Shown piece by piece: positions 18,086 to 27,860 of a stretch of 42,715 nucleotides of DNA. Each line of letters opens with the position of its first letter. The first letter of the stretch is position 1. This stretch comes from Bacteroidota bacterium (lineage in GTDB: Bacteria; Bacteroidota; Bacteroidia; UKL13-3). The stretch spans positions 1 to 42,715 of the forward strand of contig JANYDU010000055.1 in NCBI GenBank assembly GCA_025359805.1, written 5' to 3'. The position numbers and the translations under genes are program-made. A model generated the notes under the pieces. It did no database searches, had not been told where the DNA came from, and saw only the letters and a program-made list of their open reading frames with translations.

Positions 18086-18132
18086 TTGTAACCACTAAAC
18101 AAGTACTTATCTAAGGAATAATTGTAACCACT
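18086..18132. repeat. Pair of 11-bp direct repeats upstream of the tonB-like gene
   Basis: TTGTAACCACT occurs at 18086-18096 and again at 18122-18132, with starts 36 bases apart, and both copies are followed by further A/T matches. They lie 36-82 bases before the minus-strand start codon at 18050 in an otherwise empty 163-bp gap. They could be operator half-sites; no regulator is identified. Confidence 0.5.
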
Positions 18133-18213
18133 TTAGTAACATGTAAACAGTTCACAAAAAATGATGTATAGTTTAAGTGTCAGTATTAAATGTTGAATAA
18201 AAGTGAAGTGAAA

Positions 18214-19410
18214 TTAATTGTGCTGAACCAGCAACCACGCATCAGCATTAATGTTTGCATGAATACTATGCAATTGGCGCTCGGCATCTTTGCGTGAAAA
18301 AAATTTTGCATAACTCACACGGTTGCAATTCATGTTTGGATTGGGCACTATTTCTGGAGCAAAACCTTTTTCTTCCAACTCATGAAAAAATCGTTGGGCA
18401 TATTTCTGTTTACAAAATACCCCACCAATAATATAAAAAGTAGAATCAGTTAAAGCACTCGGTTTTAAAATCGGTTGAACAATTTGTTGTTTTCCATTAT
18501 CAGGAGTTTCAACAATAGGTTGTTCTTCAGCTGTTATTGGCATAACAAAATTACCTTTTGCCAATGCAATATTTTTAGCAAATGATAGAATATCAAATAC
18601 AGGTTGCTCTTCAATTGGAGTTTTAATAGTTGATGAATCAACAGTAACTACTAAATTATTTTCTATTGGTGCTGGAGGGGGAGGAATATAGGTTTCTTCT
18701 TTAATTACAATAGGCTCTTGTTTTGAAATTTCAAGTATTGGTTGTGTTGATGAAGAATGAAATAAGGAATCAAACCATGAGGTAATATTCATGGTAGTTG
18801 CACTAATTTTTAGTTCAGGATCTTTTATGAAGATGAATAAATTAACAGCAAGCAAAATGGCAAATGCACCAACTGCAATTCGAATGGTATTTTTAGTTCG
18901 TTTTACATTTTTAGCTGTGCGTAATTCTTTTCTATCTTTAAACACTCGAGCCTTGCGAGTCTTTATACTTCGGCTTGCCACTGGATCAGCTTGTAGTGGC
19001 ATTAACCCAAATGAAGTGTACAAAAAGTTGTTATTTTTTTCGGGAAGAAATACATAATTGGCATCAGCATTCAACCTAAAACTTCCAAATAATTCTACCG
19101 TTAAATATTTTTTATCTTGAAGAAAATCTTTGGTTTTATCAACGGTTTCATCAATCAATTGAATGGCTTCTGAGTAATTTATTTTTAATTGCTCAGCCAT
19201 TCTTGAAGCCAATAAACCATCATTGGTTTTTAAGTTTTGATTGAAAACAAGATGCTTTGCTGGTGGAGTAATAATATGTGAAATTTGGTCGATACGGGCA
19301 GGCTGTAAATTACAAACAAACCCACCAAAACCTGGCACAATCACACAGTCGTGTTCATGCAACAAATCTTTTACGGTATTCCAAATAAAATTATTTTCTA
19401 CCTTCATCAT
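18214..19410 (-). CDS. HU-CCDC81 domain protein with transmembrane helix and SPOR domain
   Basis: A 398-residue membrane protein. Residues 1-80 and 81-140 look like the two tandem HU-type (HU-CCDC81) domains known in Bacteroidota: 'LLHEHDCVIVPGFGGFVCN', 'NDGLLASRMAEQLKINYSEA', 'VELFGSFRL'. A basic stretch (about 147-174) leads into one membrane helix at about 176-195 ('TIRIAVGAFAILLAVNLFIF'). After a Pro-rich linker, residues 320-398 form a SPOR domain ('FYIIGGVFCKQKYAQRFFHEL'), which in other proteins binds denuded peptidoglycan at the septum. This layout suggests a link between a cytoplasmic partner, perhaps DNA, and the cell wall during division. Start could be 19410 or 19407 (adjacent ATGs). 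Confidence 0.87.
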   Translation of the reverse strand: MMKVENNFIWNTVKDLLHEHDCVIVPGFGGFVCNLQPARIDQISHIITPPAKHLVFNQNLKTNDGLLASRMAEQLKINYSEAIQLIDETVDKTKDFLQDKKYLTVELFGSFRLNADANYVFLPEKNNNFLYTSFGLMPLQADPVASRSIKTRKARVFKDRKELRTAKNVKRTKNTIRIAVGAFAILLAVNLFIFIKDPELKISATTMNITSWFDSLFHSSSTQPILEISKQEPIVIKEETYIPPPPAPIENNLVVTVDSSTIKTPIEEQPVFDILSFAKNIALAKGNFVMPITAEEQPIVETPDNGKQQIVQPILKPSALTDSTFYIIGGVFCKQKYAQRFFHELEEKGFAPEIVPNPNMNCNRVSYAKFFSRKDAERQLHSIHANINADAWLLVQHN

Positions 19411-19424
19411 TCTTAATGCAGTCG

Positions 19425-19455
19425 CAAAATAGGATTAAAATTAGAAATTCTCAAA
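19425..19455 (-). promoter_or_regulatory. Candidate promoter of the HU/SPOR gene
   Basis: Minus strand: TTTG (19452-19455), a 20-base spacer, then TATTTTG (19425-19431), one base shorter than the TAnnTTTG consensus. It would start transcription about ten bases before the ATG at 19410. Confidence 0.38.
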
Positions 19456-19541
19456 CTCACTATTCAACCTAATGAGAACTCACTAATCATAAAGGCTTTA
19501 GTCTTATCTGATTTTTAATGAATGCGACTTTACTATTTTAG

Positions 19542-21653
<2,112 letters not shown>

Positions 21654-21733
21654 CCATTTTAGGTTAACAACTCCATTTATTTATTTGCAGTTGAATATTA
21701 ACTTCGCAGCTATATTACATTGAAATATCTTAA

Positions 21734-22276
21734 ATGAAATTAATAGAAGACATTAAAAATTATATAGGTCGATTTTTATTAAGCAAAGAAATTGCCGAAA
21801 AAAATGCGAAACATTCGCTTACTACATTTAATGAAGTGCAACATATCGGGATTGTTTATAATGCAGAGGATAGGAATAATGAAGAGGCAATAAACAATTA
21901 TGCAAATCAACTTCGCACAGATGGTAAAAAAGTTTTTTTGATGGGCTATGTAGATAAAAAAGATTTACCTCATAGCAAAAAATTCATTTTGCAAAGTGAA
22001 TTTTTTTGGAAAGAAAAACTAAATGGTTTTAATCTTCCTATCAAAGGAAAAATTGGTCGTTTTTTAGAACTGGATTTTGATCTCTTATTAAATTTATATT
22101 TCGAACCATCATTACCTATGCAAGCTATAGCAGCCTATTCAAAAGCTAAGTACAGAGTAGGTTCTCATATTGCAGGCGGTTTGGATTATTACGATGCCAT
22201 GATTGATATTGGCGAAAAAAAAGATTTGAATTTTTTGATTGAACAAATTGATTTTTATTTGAAGAATATTAAATGA
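21734..22276 (+). CDS. DUF6913-like conserved protein
   Basis: A 180-residue cytoplasmic protein without signal or membrane segments. The N-terminal helix (MKLIEDIKNYIGRFLLSKEI) is basic and amphipathic. The core, with 'HIGIVYNAEDRNNEEAINNY', 'GKKVFLMGYVDKKDLP', 'LELDFDLLLNLYFEPSLPMQ' and 'VGSHIAGGLDYYDAMI', matches my recollection of the DUF6913 family of Bacteroidota, which is usually found beside dapA or ligA as here. Function is unknown; the conserved placement between ligA and dapA is the only hint. Confidence 0.75.
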   Translation: MKLIEDIKNYIGRFLLSKEIAEKNAKHSLTTFNEVQHIGIVYNAEDRNNEEAINNYANQLRTDGKKVFLMGYVDKKDLPHSKKFILQSEFFWKEKLNGFNLPIKGKIGRFLELDFDLLLNLYFEPSLPMQAIAAYSKAKYRVGSHIAGGLDYYDAMIDIGEKKDLNFLIEQIDFYLKNIK

Positions 22277-22333
22277 ATTATTGGCTATGGAGTGATACAA
22301 AACTAAATAACCAATAAACTAATAACCCAATAT

Positions 22334-23203
22334 ATGAAAGGAACAGGAGTAGCTTTAGTAACACCATTTAAAAAAGATTTAAGCATTGATTTTGATGCAT
22401 TAGAAAATATTATTGATCATGTTATACGCGGGGGAGTAGAGTATGTTGTGGCATTGGGAACAACTGGCGAAGCCCCCACATTAAGCAAGGAAGAAAAAAA
22501 ACAGATATATACTTTTGTTTCCGAAAAAGTAAAGGGAAGGGTTAAGTGTGTTGCTGGAATTGGGGGAAATAATACAACAGAAGTTGTGGAAACAATAAAG
22601 GCTTTTGATTTTTCAAAATATGATGCTATGCTTTCTGTAAGCCCGTATTACAATAAGCCCAATCAAGAAGGAATTTATTTGCATTATATGGAGTTGGCAA
22701 AAGTATCTCCCAAACCTATTATTATTTATAATGTTCCCGGACGTACAGGCTCCATGATTTCTGCTTCTACAACATTACGTTTGGCACATTCATCAACAAA
22801 ATTTATTGCTACTAAAGAGGCGTCTGGAAGTGCAGAACAGTTTATGGACATTTTACATGGAAAGTCTTCTGAGTTTGAAGTTATTTCTGGGGATGATAAT
22901 TTAACGCTTCCGTTTTTAGCGATGGGAATGAGCGGAGTAATTTCGGTTATCGCAAATGCGTATCCAAAAGATTTTAGTGAGATGGTTCGTTTGGGTTTAA
23001 AAGGAGATTTTGAAGCAGCTCGTAAACTTCATTTTAAATTATATGAAGTGATGAAAACTATTTTTTTAGATGGAAGCCCAGGAGGAGTTAAAGTTTTATT
23101 AAACGAAATGGGTTTGTGCGAAAATATTGTAAGATTACCTCTTACTCCAGTAAATACTCATTTAGATGATAAGTTAAGGCAAATGGTTCATACCATAAAG
23201 TAA
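22334..23203 (+). CDS. dapA: 4-hydroxy-tetrahydrodipicolinate synthase
   Basis: Condenses pyruvate with aspartate semialdehyde, the first dedicated step to diaminopimelate and lysine. The 289-residue TIM barrel has every catalytic residue in its usual place: Thr43-Thr44 in 'LGTTGEAPT', Tyr132 and Arg137 in 'IYNVPGRTG', and the Schiff-base Lys161 in 'FIATKEASG'. 'VISGDDNLTLPFLAMGMSGVISV' is also typical. It begins 57 bases after the DUF6913-like gene. A short hairpin at 23251-23263 lies downstream, in the convergent gap with the flavin enzyme genes. Confidence 0.98.
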   Translation: MKGTGVALVTPFKKDLSIDFDALENIIDHVIRGGVEYVVALGTTGEAPTLSKEEKKQIYTFVSEKVKGRVKCVAGIGGNNTTEVVETIKAFDFSKYDAMLSVSPYYNKPNQEGIYLHYMELAKVSPKPIIIYNVPGRTGSMISASTTLRLAHSSTKFIATKEASGSAEQFMDILHGKSSEFEVISGDDNLTLPFLAMGMSGVISVIANAYPKDFSEMVRLGLKGDFEAARKLHFKLYEVMKTIFLDGSPGGVKVLLNEMGLCENIVRLPLTPVNTHLDDKLRQMVHTIK

Positions 23204-23300
23204 AAACAATAGAGCTTGCACAAAAATATATAGATAAACCTACAACGAGCTGGCTAAAAGCCATTGCCATATTGTTTCTAAAATGATGCTATCTTGATTG

Positions 23301-23834
23301 TTAGCCAATTTGTTTTATAAAATCAATTATCAAAAGTTCAATCAGCTTTTGAGTATCAATATCTACAATGTTACCGTTAGCATTTATTTTTGACTTTACG
23401 CTTTTAATAAGAATAGAAGAATGATTTCCAATTTTGGCGCCAATAGTTTTCATTACTAAATTCAAAGATTCATGAGCTTTTTCTCCAGATGAAGATGCTG
23501 TAATTAATGCAGTAGGTTTGTCTGTATAAATGGTAGTAGATACCAGCCATTCAATAGCATTTTTTAAAACACCGGGAAGGCTAAACACATATTCAGGAGT
23601 ACAAATAATTACTCCATCAGCCTGTTCGATAGCTTGCCTGAAATGAGTGACTGAATCAGGAACAAGTTCATTATCCAAATCAGGATTAAAATGAGTGATT
23701 TTATCTAGCGAATCATAAATTTCTACCTCAAAGCTATCTGCCAATTGTTGCATTAACAGCAATACGATTTGCTTATTAGCTGAAGATGATTTTGTGCTCC
23801 CTAATAGAAATAATATTTTTTTCTTATGAGGCAT
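23301..23834 (-). CDS. NADPH-dependent FMN reductase family protein
   Basis: A 177-residue flavodoxin-fold oxidoreductase. The phosphate-binding loop 'ILFLLGSTKSSSANKQIV' follows the N-terminal strand, and 'ADGVIICTPEYVFSLPGVLK' with 'NAIEWLV' matches the family's second signature, so FMN binding is expected. I chose the ATG at 23834 (MPHKKKIL), which leaves eight bases after the preceding gene; an ATG at 23867 would overlap that gene by 25 bases and add 11 residues not usual for the fold. It is probably co-transcribed with the flavin-reductase-domain gene just upstream, and the pair may share flavin chemistry. Confidence 0.88.
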   Translation of the reverse strand: MPHKKKILFLLGSTKSSSANKQIVLLLMQQLADSFEVEIYDSLDKITHFNPDLDNELVPDSVTHFRQAIEQADGVIICTPEYVFSLPGVLKNAIEWLVSTTIYTDKPTALITASSSGEKAHESLNLVMKTIGAKIGNHSSILIKSVKSKINANGNIVDIDTQKLIELLIIDFIKQIG

Positions 23835-23842
23835 ATTCACAT

Positions 23843-24733
23843 TTATTTGCTCAATAATATTTTCCATCCATCTACAACTTTTCCTTGTTCTAAATATTGA
23901 TGTGCCATGTGATGCAAAGCATTCCTTAATCCATGTTCATCATCTTTAAAATCTAAATGAATTTTTTGCAGGTCTTTATTCATCCGTTTAAAAACTTCAA
24001 TACTATCAGCATCGGGCAATACTTGTTCATTGGCTAACATACCAATATTATTTCCCGTTAGTATTTTACTTAATCTAATCTCATCTGGCAATTGATCTAC
24101 TCCCATGCCTAAATTCCTATTAGGTTTTGGCACTTCAAATAGTCCCTGTGAAGCTCTCACATACCAATCGCTCCCTGCTCTTGCCACCAAATCAATTTTA
24201 TGTTGGTCTATCTGACCCGTAGCCGTCATAACATCATCTGCAATATGCATCATCACAATTTCACAAATAATTAAATTACCTGCTCCACCTTCTGTTCCTG
24301 TTTCAATTACATCACGCACTACACATTCAAATTGTACCGGAGATTCTTTTACTCTAAAAGGTTTTATACATTCTGAAGCTAAAGGTGTAAAACCTGATTT
24401 TACAAATTCATTTACACCTTTTGGATACTCACAACTGGCCAAACTCATTTGTTGAACCATAGCATAATTAACCACATTGATAACAACCTCTTTAGTAGCC
24501 AATACATTTTCTAATGTATGTTTAATGGTATTATCTCTCACTCTCCTTGCTGGAGAAAAAATAAGCGTGGTGGGGTTGGAACCAAATACGTTAAAAAAAC
24601 TAAACGGACTTAAATTGGGATTTCCATTCGCATCAATTGTGCTTGCAAAACAAATAGGACGAGGCGCAATGGCTGTTAGCAATAAATTATGAAACTCGGC
24701 TAATGGTTTATCTTTTGGGGTAATTGTTCTCAT
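23843..24733 (-). CDS. Flavin reductase-like domain protein
   Basis: A 296-residue protein of the FMN-binding split-barrel flavin reductase family. Recognised features are 'AIAPRPICFASTIDANGNPN', 'LSPFSFFNVFGSNPTTLIFS', 'VRDNTIKHTLENV', and 'ASCEYPKGVNEFVKSGFTPL'. The first 205 residues make up the barrel; the C-terminal part (about 210-296, helical) is an extension found in many Bacteroidota homologues. The substrate is unknown. It precedes the FMN reductase family gene by eight bases on the minus strand. Confidence 0.88.
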   Translation of the reverse strand: MRTITPKDKPLAEFHNLLLTAIAPRPICFASTIDANGNPNLSPFSFFNVFGSNPTTLIFSPARRVRDNTIKHTLENVLATKEVVINVVNYAMVQQMSLASCEYPKGVNEFVKSGFTPLASECIKPFRVKESPVQFECVVRDVIETGTEGGAGNLIICEIVMMHIADDVMTATGQIDQHKIDLVARAGSDWYVRASQGLFEVPKPNRNLGMGVDQLPDEIRLSKILTGNNIGMLANEQVLPDADSIEVFKRMNKDLQKIHLDFKDDEHGLRNALHHMAHQYLEQGKVVDGWKILLSK

Positions 24734-24778
24734 GTATAGTTTGCAAAATTTATTTATTCATCACTTAATATTTAACAT

Positions 24779-25210
24779 TTATTCAACGTCATTTTTAAAC
24801 ACTTCAATTTCACGATTTACTTTTACGAGATCAGTAAATTTTCCAACAAAACGTGTTGCCTTTACCGAGCGATCATCAATCCAGTGATAATTTCCTCCAC
24901 GTGGTTTTCCAAAAATTATCCCGTGCCATTTAAAGCCATGTTCTGCTAACCATTGCTCGGTGTTTGTTCTATGTTCTTCTAATCGTGATGTAAAAAAAGT
25001 AATGATATGTCCTTCATCGTACCATTTGTTTACATATTCTTTTGCTCCGGGTATTTCCTCACAAGTAAGCATTCTTTCAGGTTCTTCATTGGGTACATCC
25101 TCACTCACAGTTCCGTCAATATCAATCAAAAAATTTTTAATGTGATCTGGTAAAATGGGACTTAATAATTTTCCGTTTTTATCGTAGTTCTTCTTTAATT
25201 TTATAGTCAT
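24779..25210 (-). CDS. Small HAD-like protein (often labelled phosphoheptose isomerase)
   Basis: A 143-residue protein with HAD-type motifs: motif I 'FLIDIDGTVSED', motif II 'IITFFTSRLEEHR' (Thr/Ser after the hydrophobic strand), and a late 'YHWIDDRSVKA' that could supply motif IV acidic residues. Homologues in Bacteroidota are commonly annotated as phosphoheptose isomerase, but nothing in this sequence supports an isomerase; a phosphatase-like role is more consistent with the motifs. The ATG at 25210 (MTIKLKKN) is chosen because the frame's longer start at 25267 would lie inside tyrS. It starts ten bases after tyrS ends. Confidence 0.8.
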   Translation of the reverse strand: MTIKLKKNYDKNGKLLSPILPDHIKNFLIDIDGTVSEDVPNEEPERMLTCEEIPGAKEYVNKWYDEGHIITFFTSRLEEHRTNTEQWLAEHGFKWHGIIFGKPRGGNYHWIDDRSVKATRFVGKFTDLVKVNREIEVFKNDVE

Positions 25211-25220
25211 TTTGATTTTG

Positions 25221-26507
25221 TTACTCAACAATAATGAGATAATAATTTTTCTTTCCTCTTTGGGCAAGTATATATTTATTGTTGATGAGATTATCTGTAT
25301 TTACTAGTGTTTCGGCATCTTCAATTTTTTGTTTATTGATACTTACTCCGCCACCAGTAATCATTTTTCTGGCTTCTCCACGTGATGGAAAAATATTGGT
25401 TTTATCTGAAAGTAATTCAACAATATTAATTCCTGCTTCCATTTCCTTTTTTGAAATAGTGGATTGAGGCACACCTTCAAACACATCTAAAAAAGTTTCT
25501 TCATTTAAAGAATTTAGCGCATCAGCAGTTGAGTTTCCAAATAAAATAGTTGATGCTTCGATGGCTAAAATATAGTCTTCTTCACTGTGAACTCTAATGG
25601 TAATATCTTTAGCTAATGCTTTTTGTAACACTCTTAAATGCGGTGCTTGCAAGTGTTCTGCTTCAAGGGTTTCAATATTTTCTTTCTTAAATAAAGTAAA
25701 AATGCGAATATAATTTTTCACATCTTCATCACTTGCATTCAACCAAAACTGGTAAAATTTATATGGTGAAGTTCTCTTTGGATCTAACCAAATATTTCCG
25801 CTTTCTGATTTGCCAAATTTTGAACCATCGGCTTTTTTGATCAATTGGGTGGTTAATGCAAATGCTTCTCCACCATCTTTACGTCTGATAAGTTCTGTTC
25901 CTGTTACAATATTTCCCCATTGGTCGCTGCCACCCATTTGGAGCATTACACCACGGTTTTTCCACAAATAATAAAAATCATAACCTTGTACCAATTGGTA
26001 ACTAAATTCGGTAAACGACATGCCACTTTCTAATCTGCTTTTTACCGAATCTTTAGCCAACATATAATTTACTGAAATATGTTTTCCCACATCACGAATA
26101 AATTCTAAAAAATTAAAGTCTTTAAACCAATCATAATTATTTACAATTTCAGCAGATGTATCGCCACAATTAAAATTTAAGAACTTTTCTAACTGCCTTT
26201 GTTGACCCGCTTGGTTAAGACGCAATGTTTCCTCATTCAATAAATTTCGCTCTGTACTTTTACCCGATGGATCTCCAACCATACCTGTTGCGCCACCAAC
26301 CAATGCAATGGGTTTATGTCCGCATTGTTGAAAGTGCAATAAGGTCATTACTTGCACCAAATTCCCCACTCCTAAAGAATCGGCAGTAGGGTCGAAACCA
26401 ATATATCCTGTAATAGATTGTTTAGCTAGTAACGCTTCCGTTTCAGGCATAATATCATGCAGCATGCCTCTCCATTTTAATTCTTCAACAAAATTCATTT
26501 CACTCAT
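25221..26507 (-). CDS. tyrS: Tyrosyl-tRNA synthetase with an altered HIGH motif
   Basis: Charges tRNA-Tyr. The ATG at 26507 ([14 protein letters not shown]) gives the normal 428 residues; the longer frame to 26639 runs across the divergent gene. '[11 protein letters not shown]', '[20 protein letters not shown]', '[13 protein letters not shown]', '[13 protein letters not shown]', and the KFGKS form of KMSKS are all present, and the C-terminus carries an S4 RNA-binding domain ('[16 protein letters not shown]'). The HIGH motif, however, reads GVGN at 46-49: the first His, which stabilises the adenylation transition state in the Bacillus enzyme, is Gly. The second, Asn, is a common variant. Confidence 0.95.
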   Translation of the reverse strand: MSEMNFVEELKWRGMLHDIMPETEALLAKQSITGYIGFDPTADSLGVGNLVQVMTLLHFQQCGHKPIALVGGATGMVGDPSGKSTERNLLNEETLRLNQAGQQRQLEKFLNFNCGDTSAEIVNNYDWFKDFNFLEFIRDVGKHISVNYMLAKDSVKSRLESGMSFTEFSYQLVQGYDFYYLWKNRGVMLQMGGSDQWGNIVTGTELIRRKDGGEAFALTTQLIKKADGSKFGKSESGNIWLDPKRTSPYKFYQFWLNASDEDVKNYIRIFTLFKKENIETLEAEHLQAPHLRVLQKALAKDITIRVHSEEDYILAIEASTILFGNSTADALNSLNEETFLDVFEGVPQSTISKKEMEAGINIVELLSDKTNIFPSRGEARKMITGGGVSINKQKIEDAETLVNTDNLINNKYILAQRGKKNYYLIIVE

Positions 26508-26548
26508 TTTTTTGTGCGAAAATAAGATTTTATATGAATTGATGATTG

Positions 26549-26580
26549 TTGTATCGAGGAACATTTTTAACTTATCTTCG
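26549..26580 (+). promoter_or_regulatory. Candidate promoter of the saccharopine/alanine dehydrogenase-like gene
   Basis: TTG (26549-26551), 21 bases, then TATCTTCG (26573-26580), one base off TAnnTTTG. Transcription would start within a few bases of the ATG at 26587, suggesting a leaderless or very short-leader transcript. Confidence 0.35.
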
Positions 26581-26586
26581 CCACGC

Positions 26587-27786
26587 ATGAAAACAATTGG
26601 AATCATTCGTGAAGGCAAGATGCCCCCAGATTTACGCACACCGCTTACCCCCGATCATTGCGTAGAATTAATGCAAAAATTTTCTGGAATAAAAGTAGTT
26701 GTTCAATCATCACCGCATCGTTGTTTTACTGATGATGAATACAAAAAAAAAGGTATTGAAGTTTTAGAAGATATGAATGTGTGTGACATTTTATTGGGTG
26801 TTAAAGAGGTTCCTCAAGAATTTTTATTGCCCAACAAAACCTATTTATTTTTCTCTCATACGATTAAAAAACAACCTCATAATAGACCATTACTTCGAAC
26901 CATATTGAAAAATAATATTCGACTGATTGACTATGAAAATTTAGTATGGGATGCCGGAAATCGTATCATTGGTTTTGGCAGATTTGCAGGTATTGTTGGA
27001 ACGCATTATGCTTTTGTGATGTGGGGAAAACGATTAGGTTTATTCCATTTAAAATTTGCGCATGAATGCAAGGATATGAATGAATTATATGCACAATATG
27101 ATGGAATTTCATTTCATAAAATAAAAATTGTTTTGTGTGGTGATGGGCGTGTAGCACATGGAGCTATAGAGTTTTTTAAGAAGCTAAAAATTCATCATGT
27201 ATCACAAGAAGAGTTTTTGGAGAATGAATATGATGAAGCCGTTTATGTGCAATTACGCTCTGAGGATTATTATGAAAGACGTGATGGACGTGAGTGGGAT
27301 AAATCAGATTTTTATAAACATCCAGAAGATTATGTAAGCAGTTTTGAACCCTATTATAAAAAAGCCGATGTGATGATTAATGCCATTTTTTGGAGAGACG
27401 GAATTGCCCCATTTTTTACTCGTGATGAAATGAAATCAAAGGACTTTAATATTAAATTAATTTCGGATATTACATGTGATATTCCAGGTCCATTATATAG
27501 CACCATCAGAAGCACAACTATTGAAGATCCGTTTTATGGTTACAATCAATTTTTAGAAACGGAAACTACACCTTTTCAAAAATCATATATTGATGTGCAA
27601 GCTGTGGGAAATCTTCCTTGCGAATTACCAATTGATGCCTCTAAAGAATTTGGTGAACAACTAATTAGGCATGTATTACCAAATTTATTAATTGAAGATA
27701 AGGGAGATATCATCAAAAACGCAACCATAGCCGAAAATGGAAAACTTACCGACCGATATAAGTATTTGGCTGATTATGTTGCCTAA
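26587..27786 (+). CDS. Saccharopine/alanine dehydrogenase-family NAD(P)-dependent oxidoreductase
   Basis: A 399-residue enzyme related to the lysine-ketoglutarate reductase/saccharopine dehydrogenase (Lys1-like) and alanine dehydrogenase family. The N-terminal domain shows '[20 protein letters not shown]', '[13 protein letters not shown]', 'ILLGVKEVP' and '[18 protein letters not shown]'. '[20 protein letters not shown]' and '[11 protein letters not shown]' follow, then a Rossmann loop '[17 protein letters not shown]'. '[20 protein letters not shown]' near the end is typical of the Lys1-like branch. ATG 26587 is used because it opens the domain exactly; longer starts overlap tyrS. dapA in this window implies lysine is made by the diaminopimelate route, so lysine degradation or another substrate is more likely than synthesis. 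Confidence 0.82.
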   Translation: MKTIGIIREGKMPPDLRTPLTPDHCVELMQKFSGIKVVVQSSPHRCFTDDEYKKKGIEVLEDMNVCDILLGVKEVPQEFLLPNKTYLFFSHTIKKQPHNRPLLRTILKNNIRLIDYENLVWDAGNRIIGFGRFAGIVGTHYAFVMWGKRLGLFHLKFAHECKDMNELYAQYDGISFHKIKIVLCGDGRVAHGAIEFFKKLKIHHVSQEEFLENEYDEAVYVQLRSEDYYERRDGREWDKSDFYKHPEDYVSSFEPYYKKADVMINAIFWRDGIAPFFTRDEMKSKDFNIKLISDITCDIPGPLYSTIRSTTIEDPFYGYNQFLETETTPFQKSYIDVQAVGNLPCELPIDASKEFGEQLIRHVLPNLLIEDKGDIIKNATIAENGKLTDRYKYLADYVA

Positions 27787-27799
27787 TTTTTGATTTCAT

Positions 27800-27832
27800 A
27801 TTGCTGATTAAATAAATTTTAGAATTTCTTTG
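27800..27832 (+). promoter_or_regulatory. Weak candidate promoter of the ABC exporter gene
   Basis: ATTG (27800-27803) and TTTCTTTG (27825-27832) are 21 bases apart; the second box differs from TAnnTTTG at its second base. It would start transcription about 20 bases before the ATG at 27861. Confidence 0.28.
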
Positions 27833-27860
27833 CACTCCCATAACTCATAATTCATAAAAG

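Noticed and set aside
23251..23263. Hairpin after dapA (TGGCT AAA AGCCA)
   Set aside because: A five-base stem with a three-base loop and no clear T run; possible but not distinct enough to annotate.
24779..25210. Phosphoheptose isomerase (GmhA)
   Set aside because: No SIS-domain motifs are present; the visible motifs are HAD-like, so the common label is not supported.
25211..25267. Longer start for the small HAD-like protein
   Set aside because: It would lie inside the end of tyrS; the ATG at 25210 gives the family-like N-terminus and a ten-base gap.
26464..26586. N-terminal extension of the saccharopine/alanine dehydrogenase-like protein into tyrS
   Set aside because: The added residues are not family-like and antisense to the TyrRS start; the domain begins exactly at the ATG at 26587.
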